Positions 31,640 through 43,734 of a stretch of 64,000 bases of DNA are shown in pieces. How positions within the stretch are numbered: position 1 is the first letter of the stretch; every line of letters starts with the position of its first letter. Location of the stretch: NCBI RefSeq assembly GCF_033807575.1, contig NC_084716.1, positions 9,110,833 to 9,174,832 of the forward strand. Reading direction: 5' to 3'. The notes beneath the pieces were generated by a model. The model saw nothing but the letters and a program-made list of their open reading frames with translations. It searched no databases and had not been told where the DNA came from. The stretch is from Cydia pomonella (lineage: Eukaryota > Arthropoda > Insecta > Lepidoptera > Tortricidae). The translations under genes and the position numbers were made by a program.

Positions 31640-33632
31640 GTGAAACATTGCACAACACAATGGAGGACATACTGGCTAGCATTCTTCAAATGCGGAAGAA
31701 CAAACTCAACATAGGTATATATTGAGGGCATTCAATCCAACGAAGCTGGCAATCTCATAATTGAAAATGCATTTGCTACAGTAAGACATTTGAATAACCT
31801 CAGTGATAAACTAGAAAAGGAGATACGCCACTACACGACTGCCTCGTCGAACCCTGACCTAGCTATAGTTAAAAATGCCATGGATCTGCAACTACAAGCC
31901 AAGGATTTAATCAAGAATATAGAGTCCATGACGCGACGGTTGTATCTGACCCTCATGATACAAGAACGGAACGCCTAATGAGTATCAAACTCCCAAAACT
32001 GCAATTACCTAAGTTCAATGGGGATCAGCTACAGCAGAATTTTGGGACCGGTTTGTGTCGAATATTGACAATCAGCCCATGGCAGAAGCTGACAAACTTA
32101 ATTATTCGTGAAGTAATCTGGAGGGTAAGGCATTGGAAGCTGTAGCGGGCATTAGTATAACTAGTCACAATAATGCCATTGCCATGGAGGCGCTAAAATC
32201 GAGGCATTGGGTCAAACGATACTCTGATAGATTAACACTACATTGCGCTAACCAACATGGGACGAGCGGAATATTCAGCATCCAGTTGTAGGCGTACCAT
32301 AGACGAGATCGAACGGCACCTGCCGGTATTGAAAAGTTAGGTGAGGACACTGCGGGAAACCACCTCACCTCCATGCTGACATACTTGCCAAATTTCCAGA
32401 ACAAGTTCTACACCAGTATCACCTCATGCCCCAACAGTCGAAGGATACTTCTACATCAACGGTGAGACGGATATTGTGGTGGCTATGGAGAAGGCCCAGA
32501 CTCAGTCAATTCCAAAAGGACTGGATACGAAACCTGAAGTTATTACAACGGAAGTCCTCCAAACAAAGGCTAAATATCCAGTACGAAATGATTCCAAATA
32601 CAGACAAAGGAGAAATTTAAAGATAAAGGCGTACAATCCCATTAAAAATAACATACCTCAGAAGAAGACACGGTTACCTCGCATCTTTTGTAAACTTCAA
32701 AACCATAACAGTGTGGACTGCAGAAAGTATAGTGACATCGAGTCTAGGAAAAAACAGTTATCTGGTCACAAGTGTCTGAAACGGAACCATAATACCAACC
32801 AATGCCATAAGATGATAAAATGCTACCTCAATGCAAATGACACCTCCAACTACTGTGTCCAAAGCCAAAGGGTAAGGAAGATTCTCCTGACAGTAGGCAC
32901 TCAATGGTAAAGTGATATATGGCAAATCTAAATAAGTACTTTTTTAACAGACAGCAGTGTCACAAATCATCAACCCCAACAACAACAAAATAAGCAAGCA
33001 TAAGTGCAGCCTTGTTTTGGACTGTGGCTCACAGAGAAGTTACATAACCGTACGGTCTGCTTTCAGACTACAGCTATTACCAGATATTGAAGACCGACTC
33101 TTAGTGTTCACGTTTGAAGAAACAACTCCAAAGGAAATGCCAAGCCCTTCCGTAGACATTGTGTTAGAAACCAAACGTGGCACCCAGAAACAAGTAAGAG
33201 TAAATATCGTTCCACATATTAAAGAGAATTACCAGTAGCAAAGTTTGATCACTCAATGGTTGATCTAGTAGCCGATGACGATTCTATTGGGGAAAATGTG
33301 GACCTCTTATATAAGGAACGATTATTATGAAGGCTTGAGACGTCAAGGGAAGATACAACTTGATTATAATTTCTATTTGATAGATACGGACTTTGGCTGG
33401 CTGTACTCTGGAGATGAAAACTGTAACCGTGCTATCATCCCAGAAAATACTTTAACTGTGACTACTTACTGCCACTGTCACAATTCAAGCTGCCCTTATT
33501 TCATCGAAGCGGACTTACCCCTCAGAAATATTGACTTAAAATTTCTATGGTCTCTTGAGTGTATTGGTTTATACCAAGAGACCATATCCTCAATCATAGA
33601 GATCCTCAAGCATATAGGGCCCACTGTATAGG
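31640..33632 (+). pseudogene. BEL/Pao Gag-protease fragments, decayed
   Basis: Pieces in several plus frames follow BEL order. A Gag N-terminal helix region has LEKEIRHYTTASSNPDLAIV. The Gag core has KLPKLQLPKFNGDQ then DNQPMAEADKLN. A zinc-knuckle-like stretch has FCKLQNHNSVDC and GHKCLKRNHNTNQC. The retropepsin region has CSLVLDCGSQRSYIT. The linker has DTDFGWLYSGDEN and LKFLWSLECIG. Many stops and shifts show it is inactive. The 430-bp repeat upstream may include its LTR or leader. It ends abruptly against an oppositely oriented Pao fragment near 33630. Confidence 0.7.
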
Positions 33633-34790
33633 CTTTTCTTGCCCATTTTCTCATTGAAGCATCGTAAACAATCCTTCCACGTTTTCCTTCATTTTTTTAC
33701 GATGTGATGGGCAAGGTAGTGCACAGGGTGCTCGGTGTCATTCCTGTCTGGTTCAACTATTTCAATGACATTTCCGTTTAGTTGCTCCTTCAGAATATCA
33801 TCATATTTTTGTAGCGTTGCCGAATCCAATCTATTGACCAAGCTCTTCAGTCTCCCTAACGCCATGCCGAAATTGACAGGAAACTGAGGTGGATATTCAA
33901 TCCATGGCCAGGTTACTTCATAACGGCTCTTGTTGTAATGTATGGTTTACTCTCTCATCCTGTCTAGCAGTTTTGGGAGAGTCATATAATGACTCAGCAG
34001 TTTTGGGAGAGTCATTTAAGTGATTTTTTTGCACAAAATCTTGACGTTCTTTGGGCGTCATGGAACCAAACTGCTTGCAGTGATAAACGTGATGCACTCG
34101 TCGTCGTAGCACACTCGATGTCACTCGTCTTGATTTTATTCTCGATAGCAGTGTGAAATGTTTTAACCTTAGCTGCGAGCTTAGCTGGTTGTGCAGGGCG
34201 GGACGTGTTGGTGTCAATCATCTCTAATGACCTGAATCTGTACTCTAAAAACTCACGCAATTGCTGCCAGGTGGGTAAGTCATCGCCGAGCATATTCAAA
34301 TGCTGCTTAATAGATTCAGCGTCAAATACACGATAATTGCGTCCCAAGTACTCGTGTTAATGCCCATATTCTGCAACGACTTCAAACATGTTGACGTGGC
34401 GTCCAATAAATGTCGCACAGCGTTAGACTCCGTGTGTATTTTCTTGGTCGAAAATAAGCTTCTCATAACAGCATTACAGTTATATCCCTTGTTATCATAG
34501 TGTCGAACTAATTGTTTCCAAGCGTCATCATAATTTGCATCGGTAGTCGAAAATTTACTTAGTAAACTTAGCGCCTCTCCAGATAAATAGCTTTTCAAAT
34601 AATGCATTTTTTGAACCGCCGTAATATTCTTGTTTGTGTGGATTAACGAGGAAAACATATCATAAAACGTTTGCCATTCTTCATATTTGCCACTAAAAGT
34701 CGGAAAAATAATGCGAGGTAATTTTACGTCACAATTAACATTTTCATTGGCAACGGCCATGTCACGAATTTGCAGTAATGATTGTGCACT
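33633..34790 (-). pseudogene. Second BEL/Pao fragment (Gag plus a piece of RT), opposite strand
   Basis: Gag (34760-34296) has VKLPRIIFPTFSGKYEEWQT, FYDMFSSLIHTNKNI, QKMHYLKSYLSGEALSLLS and WKQLVRHYDNK. It continues shifted (34347-34012) with LPTWQQLREFLEYRFRSLEM, then CKQFGSMTPKERQDFVQKNH. After a deletion, a short RT N-terminal block (33920-33640) reads YPPQFPVNFGMALGRLKSL and EHPVHYLAHH. Protease and most of pol are lost. It is a separate insertion from the plus-strand BEL fragment. Confidence 0.7.
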
Positions 34791-35023
34791 TGGTTGCTAA
34801 ACTTTGAACTTATCAATTTATTATTACCCCAGCACTATTACTGTCATCGCCGCCATCTTTGGTTACTCTTTGCGAAAACGTAAAAAAACAGGCTTTAGAG
34901 AAATAACTTGATCCCAAGGGAAAAGCGGAAACTGCCCACGCGGCTGGAGTGGAGCCGCGGGCAGTCGTTACTATAATTGTACTATATAAACAGATACATT
35001 TTCAATAAATATATGCTACTTAC

Positions 35024-35366
35024 CAAATTTTTTGCCATCGAATTAAAATCTTTATTTTGTGAAATACGAGAAGATGTATTAACGAGTGGATCTTGTTGTT
35101 GTTCGAAATCCGTATCATCCGTATCAGTTTTATTCAACATTTGAGATAATTCTTTCTCAGCTTCTTCAAAAGTTTTGAAATTATTGCGTTTTAATGTACA
35201 GTTATAGGTGTTCCAGTCCGGCTGTGGTAGGATTGCAGGATTCTTGCAAAGTCGCTCGCCATTTTTTTTTGGCCAGTATAACTTTCCTTTGTTCTCCCAA
35301 GAAGCGGGCACTGTTGATAATTCAACCCGGCCTTTTTTACGAACCGAAACGATTTTGAACATGTTT
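35024..35366 (-). CDS. Exon of a DUF4806-like gene
   Basis: A strong acceptor (ttttttcag) precedes AAAC and ATG at 35362. The exon encodes MFKIVSVRKKGRVELSTVP, then WENKGKLYWPKKNGERLCKN, and ends NSMAKNL at donor GTAAGTAG. The start pattern (MFxIV, then a W...LYWPKK block) matches the N-terminal segment of insect DUF4806-type proteins, whose function is unknown. Later exons would lie to the left, where the Pao fragment now sits. It could be a genuine host gene or a multicopy TE-associated gene. Confidence 0.45.
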
Positions 35367-35469
35367 CTGAAAAAAATGTATAATTTTTCTATAACACTTC
35401 AAAAATACTACAACACTATTACAAACAACAACAACACTATTATAAATACTAACATTATATAATAAATCT

Positions 35470-37017
35470 CGATGTTTACGTTTGTATCTTACTTATTGAC
35501 TACACGAGCGCGACAAGTCCGGGTTTATAAAAAGTACTCTGTGTCGACAAGGAAGCTACGATAACGGGGACCTCTCTACTTAAAGTTACAATTTGGAATG
35601 AGTATAGTACTAAGCAACAGCGCAGCGAGCGTGGCCGAGCGCAAACCGATCGTAAGCCGAGTTTAGCCGAGCGCCCATTTGAAGCGTTGTGGTGGGAAAG
35701 GAAGTGCGATACTTTTGGTTGCGACTACTACAATGTGCTGTGTGTTTATATGTATATTTTAGTTGGTAATATAAACAATTGTCTAACTAAATATTACGCA
35801 ATGCGTCATTCATAGTCATAGTAGTAATGTAGATAACTTTAAATACCTAATAGTGGGTCCTACCTACATTAGTATAGGTCCCATCAACCTCAAATATTCA
35901 TAGATTTATTTTCTATAAAAAAGAACCCTAAAAAGCTGAATAAGAGTATACTGAATTATGTAATTTAAGACCTTTCTCTGAGAAATGTATAATTATTGTA
36001 CTTTAAACCAAATAATATCTGGATATGTAGTCGCATGTGAACTATTATGGTGAAATAAGCTACATAATCACTGAAATAGACACTTTTATTCAAATTGGCC
36101 GTCCGCCATTAACTAACGTTCGACATAACCTCTTTTTATAAAAATCCTCAACATTTATCTTATGAAACACTTTGTTTAGTGTGTAGGAAACATAAGCAGT
36201 CATACAAAATTTGATTCTCATTATTTGCTGGGACTGAAATTTGATAAAAAGTAAAGATAATTTAATTTAAATATTATTTTACATTTGTTTACCTTTTAAA
36301 TTGTAGCTTTATCTTAAGGCGCTCAAAAAATTTTATATTAATCATATTGATAATTCACAGTAAAGTGCCATGCGTTTATATAATTCACCTTAAACTAACT
36401 TAAAATATATGAAACAATTAACTTACCAAATTTTTGAAGACGTGATCAGCGACCATTAGAATTTTGTGAACTAAGTAACACAAAATAATCTCGTCACAAT
36501 GAAAAATACATTTATATACTTTTTTAACTTGCATAATTTCTTTATAAAACTACTCCTGAGATCGGAATCTTGAATATCATTTGAATATCTGAACTCACAA
36601 ATTAACAACTGCATAAAAGATGTATAATTTCTGGACTAAAGAAAAATCAGAATTTATGCAGAAGATATTCAGTGTGTTGTACATTTATTCAGCTGCTATG
36701 TGGCTATTAATCAAATGTTATCCAAATTGAAGCAAGATATTTTGTGCCCAAATTGCCTGAATATCATCTGTATAAGCGCTTACACAGAAGTTATACAAAT
36801 ACTTTATCCAGCTTAAAGTCAAAAGAATTGCTTTTACGCAAAATTTATTCAGCTAATCTGTGTTGGCTGGGAAGTGACCCGATTTCATTTCTCCCGACTG
36901 TAGTATCTAATATATATACCTAACTTATATTCTTATTAGTTACATACTGGATTTTAGCAGTATTATCTGAGAAGTGATGGTTCTAATTAGCATAATGTTT
37001 TCGTATTTATGTCAAGC
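35470..37017. other. No gene recognised
   Basis: AT-rich, stops in all frames. No element termini or coding signature was found. Confidence 0.5.
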
Positions 37018-37240
37018 CGCACTAGGATCGCTGCTAGACTCATGTGAGATAACAAGCGATGCAGCAGCTGTAGATACAGGCGAATATTGTACTCCTGATG
37101 GAATATGAAAATTATTTGAACCAAATTTTGACTGGGTAACAACCACCCTAGGATGGCTGCTAGACTCATGTAAGGTTTCAGGCGAAGCAGCGGCTGTACA
37201 GGCGAATATTTTACTCCTGATGGAATATTTAAATTATTTG
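37018..37240. repeat. Imperfect tandem duplication
   Basis: Two copies of about 100 bases share GCTGCTAGACTCATGT, GCAGC(A/G)GCTGTA, CAGGCGAATATT and TACTCCTGATGGAATAT (37018-37117 and 37146-37240). No function is evident. Confidence 0.65.
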
Positions 37241-37889
37241 AGTGGAAAATGTTTTTGGCGTATTGAGTTCAGTTTTCCGTATTTTTCACAAAAGTATGGA
37301 GGTAGAAGTTGAAACAGTACAATGTGCAACTATTGCTACTGCTTATTTACATATTTTTTAAGAAGAAACAAGGTAGCGCAGCTGCGGTATACCCCACCTG
37401 CAATTTGGAAAGACTACCAAGAAATGCATCTACATTGGCAAAGTTAAACAAAGACTAATTCATGCAGTACTTTATGTCCGACCGCGGAAGTCTGCTGTGG
37501 CAATCAGTTTATTTGTAATATTTTAACATTCGTTCATTGAAACAAGTTACTAATTTTTTTTTCATAAGACAGATCCCTTTACACCAAACATTACTTACAA
37601 TCATCATAATACTGTATAGATTAATTACGCCGAGGCCGACAACTAAACGATGATAAAATGGAAACTGAAATATAATATTTTTATAGTAAGCTATCATAAA
37701 AATATTATATTTCAGTATAAATATTATCTACACTATTAACTATAACAAGCGCCAAGTAAGTTTTCTTTTAAGCGGAGGTTACGTAAGCATTTGATAAAAC
37801 ATGAGTTCGAATAATATCCATCATTATTATTTGTTTTTAGAACAATAATAACTGCATCAATAAATTGCTCTGATATTTAGATTAAGATG
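37241..37889. other. No gene recognised
   Basis: AT-rich with no coding signature. Around 37660-37720 TATTATATTTCAG-like sequence recurs in inverted form. Confidence 0.4.
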
Positions 37890-37977
37890 ATATTTGTAAA
37901 ATTTGACGATTTAAAAGTGCTTATTGCTAGGCCTATTTGAATAAAGAATATTTTGACTTGACTTGACTTGACTATAT
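37890..37977 (+). repeat. LINE-type 3' end with TTGAC repeats
   Basis: GGCCTATTTGAATAAAGAAT followed by ttttgacttgacttgacttgac is the style of 3' terminus left by a non-LTR retroelement with a simple-repeat tail. Confidence 0.5.
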
Positions 37978-38118
37978 CTAAATACTCTACTCTAAAGTAT
38001 GTATTCTTTAAATATGTGGTAGTTTATATATTGTTATTATTTATTTATATTGTTTATAAGTATGGATTGCTTTTTTTATTCTTTCAATATATTTCTTTCT
38101 CTGCACCAATTCTAGGTA

Positions 38119-38229
38119 TCTCTGTTTGGCCCTATGGTTGACTGGTAGAGAATGCCATTTGGCAGTAAGTCCGCCATTTGTACATTGTTGTACATATTTT
38201 GTGCAATAAAGTTCAAATAAATAAAAAAA
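38119..38229 (+). repeat. Non-LTR/SINE 3' end
   Basis: GGTTGACTGGTAGAGAATGC, then AGTAAGTCCGCCATTTGTAC and GTGCAATAAAGTTCAAATAA. I recall this as a very common lepidopteran retroposon end. It is 5'-truncated. Confidence 0.55.
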
Positions 38230-39010
38230 ATACTAGCGGAAGTAACTTTCTGACACATTAGATTAGAAAGGCACTTCCGCTTGTTTTACACGTTACAACC
38301 TTTTGAAAAATATGCCCCTGGTCAAACTGTTAATACAAGTTGCTTTTGCAGAGCCGAAGTGTATGAAACACCCAACATTAAAAAAAAACATTTATTAAAA
38401 AAAAAATGATTCAGATAACAAGGCCCCATATTATATAACACACCCACATTACAAATACCTTACAGACTAGCATACATAACATATTATAAAATTACAACTA
38501 AACACTATTTAGGCGACAAAACGGCGTGGCTCCGTTGAATCGGCTGATCTTGTGTCGGATTCGGCAGTTTGCCCCGGAACCTCCGAAACACGACACCCTT
38601 CGGCCAGAAGATTCTGTATAGGGATTTCAATTGCTGGATCCAGCATTCAGCAATCCAGCTGGATCCAGCGCATTATCCGGTCTGCTGTCACTTAACTTTA
38701 CAAAAACTTATAAAAGCCATTGTGTTTAAACGTTCTCGTGCTCCCTCGCTTAAGCAGATATTACACTACACGGTATTCAGGGACCCTAGCCCTAACTAAG
38801 GGTGGTGTAATAAGAGTTAGAAAGTAAGGGTCCCTAACTAGGGCGACCGGACGGGCCCGGCAGCCTTGCTCCCTGACCGCCATGACGATCGAGTAGTGTA
38901 ATAGGGCAGTTAGGGAACTCAGTCGTAGCGCGGCTAGCGTGGAGTGCGCATGTGCAGGTAGTGATAGTGAGTGATTCGTGCGACCCCGGCCGCCATTTTG
39001 ATTAGACGCC

Positions 39011-39778
39011 ATGTGTACGAATAAAGAAAAAGAAGTTTTATTAAACATTATAGAGATATGCCGTACCTTTGGAGAAAAGACCACAGTGATTATATGAACA
39101 AAGACGTTAGAGCCGAGGGATTCAGTTTTGCTGGATATCTACAAAAAAATCGATGAAAAAGCAACAATTAAAACTAAAGAAAAAAATAGAAAATGTGCAC
39201 AAATTATGCCAAAGAATTGAAAAAGGTATGTGTTTATTCATTGGCGTATTTACTTTTTAATATTATTAGTATTTTATCATCTGCGACTATAAATCCCACG
39301 TGTGTGGCTTTAATTACCCTTTTCCTCATACTAAAGCCAAGTTTTCACAGTACGAGTGAAATAATCCCAGTAGCTATAGATGGCAGGATACCAACGTAGA
39401 TGTTATATGATAGATCACACAAGACCCGCAATGTATTTCTACTCGGATGATCGGCTTAATGTATGAAAAAAAGTAACTCAGTGTAAAAAAAATCTTGGGA
39501 TGTGCTCTTGATTCTGAGTAGGAAAAACCAATTTTTTTTCAACTATCTCGTATCCGTAACACAAGCCTTGTGCTTATAATACAGAACGGTGCTGTATTGT
39601 GTGTCTGTCCCGAAATATTTATTTATTTATTATTTATTTTAGGTGTTGACATCAAAACATACAGGCACTGGAGCAGATGAAGTTCATGTACTATCTCTGT
39701 GGTATTTTAATGCACTAAGTTTTTTGGGGAAACAGAACGGAATCATGTCGTACTGTCACAGACTCCTTAGAAGATGAG
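39011..39778 (+). pseudogene. MADF-domain gene, exons 1-2 (Harbinger accessory gene)
   Basis: Exon 1 (ATG at 39011, donor AAAAAG|GTATGT at 39225) reads KEKEVLLNIIEICRTF, then in another frame LWRKDHSDYMNKDVRAEGF, then DIYKKIDEKATIKT and TNYAKELKKV. This is a MADF (Myb/SANT-like DNA-binding) domain with frame breaks. Exon 2 (39643-39778, acceptor ttattttag) reads VLTSKHTGTGADEVHVLSLW and YFNALSFL, then in another frame TDSLEDE. It ends at a GC-type donor AG|GCAAGT in phase 0. MADF-BESS proteins accompany PIF/Harbinger transposases. A candidate last exon in matching phase lies at 59777. Confidence 0.6.
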
Positions 39779-40956
39779 GCAAGTAAAACAACTAAACTAC
39801 TTTAGAATTTAATTTATTTATTATTAACTTGGCACTACATTTATCATTCTATCTTGAGAATCGACTCTGCCTTCCGAAACGAAGTAGCTCGTGAATTTGT
39901 TTCGTACGATAGTCGCCTCATTGTTCCTTTGGTAGTAGGTATATATTGGGCAAGCTATCCTATTCACTCGCGCGCTCGCTCTGTGATACCTTGCCCAATA
40001 TATGCGAATGTTTCGATTTAGTTGATCGGAGTCGTATCATTAAATATTAACGAGCGCTTAAGCGAACCCGTTATAAACGCTGCAGCTCCTCCGTGCACAA
40101 AATTGTGGCATTCAAATTGATCAACATTCGGATGATGCACCGCTAACGTTGAAACAACGTTGAATAGGCTTAGAACGACTTAAATGCGTAAAAGCAAAAG
40201 CTTAACGCAACGCACCACGTTAAACGTACCACAAGTCAACATCGCAGAGTGGGCCAAGCTCTTTGAATGCCGTTAAGTGGTAGGAGTCGAGAGCACACGT
40301 TAGGAACGGATCTTTAGACTAACTATCGTTGTGAGGCGTTTGTCACACTAAACACATCGCAGAGTTGGCCGGAAACTTTGATGTGAGTAGGTGGGGTGGT
40401 TTTCCATGCTACCAACCGCTATAGCATGAGAAGAACCGTTGTATATGTACAGTAAGTACCTGATTTACAGGATTTAGTCACCGTACACGCTACCGCGTAG
40501 TTTGTGTTTGACCCTCACCAGGTTGTTGTGTATATGTACAGTACCTGATAGACAGGATTAAGTCACCGTACACGCTACCGCATTACCAAGTCGCCATCGC
40601 AGAGTGGGCCAAGCTCTTTGACAGGGTTAAGTGGTAAGAGTATCCATAAACTAGCGGTTGTAATAGCCATGGATTCTCCGAGAACCATATCAATGATAAT
40701 TGTATATATGCATACGTTTATGAATATTTCATTAGCGCGATGTAGGCCTGGTAATATGATTGGTTAGTCAATGTGACGTTGATGTGACGATCTGCTTTAT
40801 GTTTTGTGTGTGAGTTATTGCTCAATGGGGTTGGCCGGTCGAAGTACACAGAGTAGAGTAAGTTGGCGGACAGATGGCGCTAGCTTGCCCTGTCAAATGT
40901 AGTTCATGTTTGTAATTAATTTGTTTCATTGATTTATTCAATTAAACAAATTAAAA
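39779..40956. other. No gene; local repeats
   Basis: Intron-like or intergenic sequence. It contains a small inverted repeat (ATATATTGGGCAAG at 39941-39954, complement at 39990-40003) and the local duplications listed separately. Confidence 0.45.
40234..40620. repeat. Interleaved local direct repeats
   Basis: Unit X (CATCGCAGAGTGGGCCAAGC plus tctttg) occurs at 40234-40265 and 40589-40620, with a diverged copy near 40365. Unit Y (TATATGTACAGTA, ACAGGATT, AGTCACCGTACACGCTACCG) occurs at 40438-40496 and 40523-40581. Each is followed by related sequence, so a segment has been duplicated. Confidence 0.65.
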
Positions 40957-42056
40957 ATGTGTTTAGTCATCATGTATTCTAATTGGCGAGTGCTTAAATT
41001 AAAACAAGAACTAAAAAGAAGGGGTGCCTCTTTGCGAGGAAGAAAATCGGAGCTAATGAAAGGTATAACCTCAAATTCAAAGTTTCGGTATTTTCTCACC
41101 CAAAACGACTTACAATGGGATATTATCATTATAAATTACTCCTCGGTATCATTATCATAATCCTTTGTGTTTTAATTGGGCTACAAATTTATATTTCGGG
41201 GTAAAATCGTAGCGTTACTTTAAGGTTTTCACATCTTCCTCGCGTTATCCCAGCATTTTGCCACGGCTCATGGGAGCCTGGGGTCCGCTTGACAACTAAT
41301 TCCATGATTTGACCTAGGCACTACTTTTTACGAAAAAGACTGCCATCTGACCTTCCCATACAGAGGGGAAAATAGGCCTTGTTGGGATTAGTCCGGTTTC
41401 CTCACGATGTTTCTTCACCGAAAAGGCTTAAGGCTTTCACATGATAACAAATAATGGTGACTTAATTTCATTTTCTTGCATTTCTAGGTTGGAATATTAT
41501 GACAGAAATTTAAATTTTGGTTACCTGGAAGACCAAAATAACGAAGATTCTACCATGGTACTACCCGACCCTGAAACTTACCGGGATATCAATAGCAGTA
41601 CACCTGTACTGACAAATATACACATCAGACAGTATTTCGCTTTTGCCAACAAAAAATTAGACAAAGCAAATTCAATGTATGAGTCCCGCTACTTAACCTT
41701 GGCCAGAGCCTCAAATATTGGAGACTTTACCTATGTTAAAGGTTATTGAAAAAAGACAATGAAATCATTACAATATGAAGTAGATATTAAGCTGCACAAA
41801 TATAGAAGTCCATTGCGAATGTCCTGCTGGTAGTGGCACGGAAGCCAAATGCAAACATGTGGCTGTTTTGCTTCTAGGCATACATCATATGATATCAAAA
41901 AATATAATATTACTTCATCAAGTGTGTACACAAAAACTGCAATCATTTCATGTACCAAAAAAAAATGTACACAGCATCACCTATAGTTGCTCAGAAACTG
42001 AAGCTGACACAAGTGAACCCGCAGGATCGACAAAGCGCAGAAAAACTTCGACAAGG
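40957..42056 (+). pseudogene. SAP and SWIM zinc-finger protein, broken
   Basis: Exon 1 (from ATG 40957) is a SAP-type DNA-binding helix pair: WRVLKLKQELKRRGASLRGR, then KSELMKG before a GTATAA donor. Exon 2 (acceptor tttctag, 41488) continues LEYYDRNLNFGYLED, ANSMYESRYLTLARASNIGD and FTYVKG, then meets TGA. In a shifted frame a SWIM finger follows: CECPAGSGTEAKCKH (CxCxnCxH). KRRKTSTR ends at donor GTATGT. Splice phase is off by one, plus a nonsense codon and a frameshift, so it is a pseudogene. Related insect proteins carry a YqaJ nuclease after SWIM. Confidence 0.6.
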
Positions 42057-42229
42057 TATGTACTTACATACTCAACTTTGAGCAACCAAGTTTATTATCT
42101 TATTTTCAATTTGGAGCTATGTTTAAACTTTGAACTTTTGTATTTAAAGTTGAATGCCTTAACTACTGCTCCACAACTGTTTTTACGAATTTATTTACTT
42201 ATGTTCATTAAAATATTATTTTTGTTCAC

Positions 42230-42676
42230 AGCACGAGCAAGAAGCGTGGTACGGGTCTGTTTCAAATCATCCAGCAAGAGGAAAAATCTGCACCCACTTC
42301 ATCCAGTAAATCGACTACATCATCATTCGCTAGCCGAGTGTCGACCGGTACAGCACGTCGCACCGTCATAAGGCCAGGTGACTTTTTCATTGACCTCAAG
42401 GTGTATAAAGTAGAATATGTGCAAAATATGTCGGATGCACTTGAGCGTTACAAGAAGGCTTTGGTAGTAGTCAGACTGCAGTGCGATGAAAAATCCTTGG
42501 AGTGGGAGCAGGCTCAGGCATTCCTTGGTACAGCCTACGAACTTTTTAAAGACTCGGAGACAACTTATTTTAACAACACTGATAAAAAGTATGCAGTAGA
42601 TACGCTCAGTGTTGGGTTTGTCATAGTTTTATTTAGTTGTTTTTTTCTTAATAATGCCTTTTTGTATATCGTGTAG
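42230..42676 (+). other. Unrecognised coding-like exon
   Basis: Follows acceptor ttgttcacag and reads GTGLFQIIQQEEKSAPTSSS, then RTVIRPGDFFIDLKVYKVEY and DALERYKKALVVVRLQCDEK. It may continue the SAP-SWIM gene (donor at 42056) or be separate. No domain is recognised. Confidence 0.3.
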
Positions 42677-43255
42677 CACATCTGTAGAGAAAAAGTCTTG
42701 GGTAGGTCATCTGCGTAGTAACGAACATAAAAGACGAAATAGTTCTATTCAGTAGATCAGTGACGGTGTAGAATTGATTCAGTTGGCATTTCGTAATCGC
42801 ATTGCGACTTATAGAATTTCAACTGATAATGATCTGATTTCATGTTCTGTAGACATATTTATGAATTCGATTCGAGATAAAATTAATACCCTTTTAAATA
42901 AATCGCTTCAGAAGCATACCTGCATAAAAGTAAATGTTGAACTTTTTGGAATTTTTATGTTATTTAAGAACAACAGCCAATCCATGAAATCTTTTGTCAC
43001 AAAAAATAAAATTTTATACCAATGTTACGATTTCGCACGTTATTATGACGAAGTTATAAATATTTTGAAAAAAAGTTGAGGAATTTGAAGAGCGTGATAG
43101 CGGTTGGGCTTTTTTAAATAATTCACATTTGGAAATTAATAAAAATAAATTTCCACCGCTGCGTGGTTCAAGCTTTATTAAACTACCAAAAGTTATTCAA
43201 AATAAAAAAGCATGTCTTAATGTCTTAATATTCAATTTTAACAGCCATAGCCAGT
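42640..43255 (+). pseudogene. N-terminal part of a protein-primed (type B) DNA polymerase-associated ORF
   Basis: Pieces read CISCSTSVEKKSWVGHLRSN then EHKRR (C2H2-like), LAFRNRIATYRISTDNDLIS, IKVNVELFGIFMLFKNNSQS, and in a shifted frame EEFEERDSGWAFLNNSHLEI then PPLRGSSFIKLPKVIQNKKA. The last block matches the conserved segment before the polymerase domain in insect multicopy proteins annotated as DNA_pol_B_2 (organellar/viral type), related to Polinton- or virus-like elements. The polymerase itself is absent. Stops and a frameshift show decay. Family recognition is from memory, so moderate. Confidence 0.5.
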
Positions 43256-43555
43256 GTTTGTATTATTATATATTTATACATTTATGGTGACGGCACCAAT
43301 AATGGATAGGGATCAGGGATGTAGGTACATTGACTCGTATTGTAAACAAAATATGGGTAACTATTTATTTACAACAAACAATTCATAACCATAGTAATTG
43401 GAAATAAGAATAAAACTGTCCAACACTGGTGCCATCACCCTTTTTTATTAGTATATATAGTAAGTATGTGAAAGTGTGTCTGTCTGTCTGTATGCTGAAA
43501 GCTCAAGTTAAAAGGATTTATTTTAATGCGTATTATGTTTATTTTAGTATTTACG
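43256..43555. other. No gene recognised
   Basis: About 300 bases between the polymerase-like relic and the Harbinger transposase end. It may contain the Harbinger 3' UTR and terminus, but no inverted repeat was identified. Confidence 0.35.
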
Positions 43556-43734
43556 TTAACATACTCTTTTTATCATGTTCCATTGCCATGGTACAGTGCA
43601 TGAAGTGATAAACTTTTCTGCATATGCATCACGAATGCGACGAGCCGTTTCACTTGTATTTCTTGCATTAGTTGGTGGTAAATCGTTTAATGCTAAAGAT
43701 GGTACTCCTTGCCATTCTCCTCTCCTGGTATGAT
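43556..43734 (-). pseudogene. PIF/Harbinger transposase, displaced C-terminus
   Basis: On the minus strand from the hAT junction: RGEWQGVPSLALNDLPPTNA, then RNTSETARRIRDAYAEKFIT and a VPWQ block, ending in TAA at 43556. This is the HARBI1-type C-terminal pattern (WxG..., R-N-T-S...A-R-IRD..., VPWQ). It continues the coding sequence that stops at 59108 on the other side of the 15-kb hAT insertion. One copy of the 8-bp duplication GGTATGAT lies at its edge. Confidence 0.75.

Noticed and set aside
38758..38902. Harbinger terminal inverted repeat (TATTACACTAC and its complement)
   Set aside because: Both copies lie on the same side of the MADF exons, and no match was found to the right of 60.9 kb.
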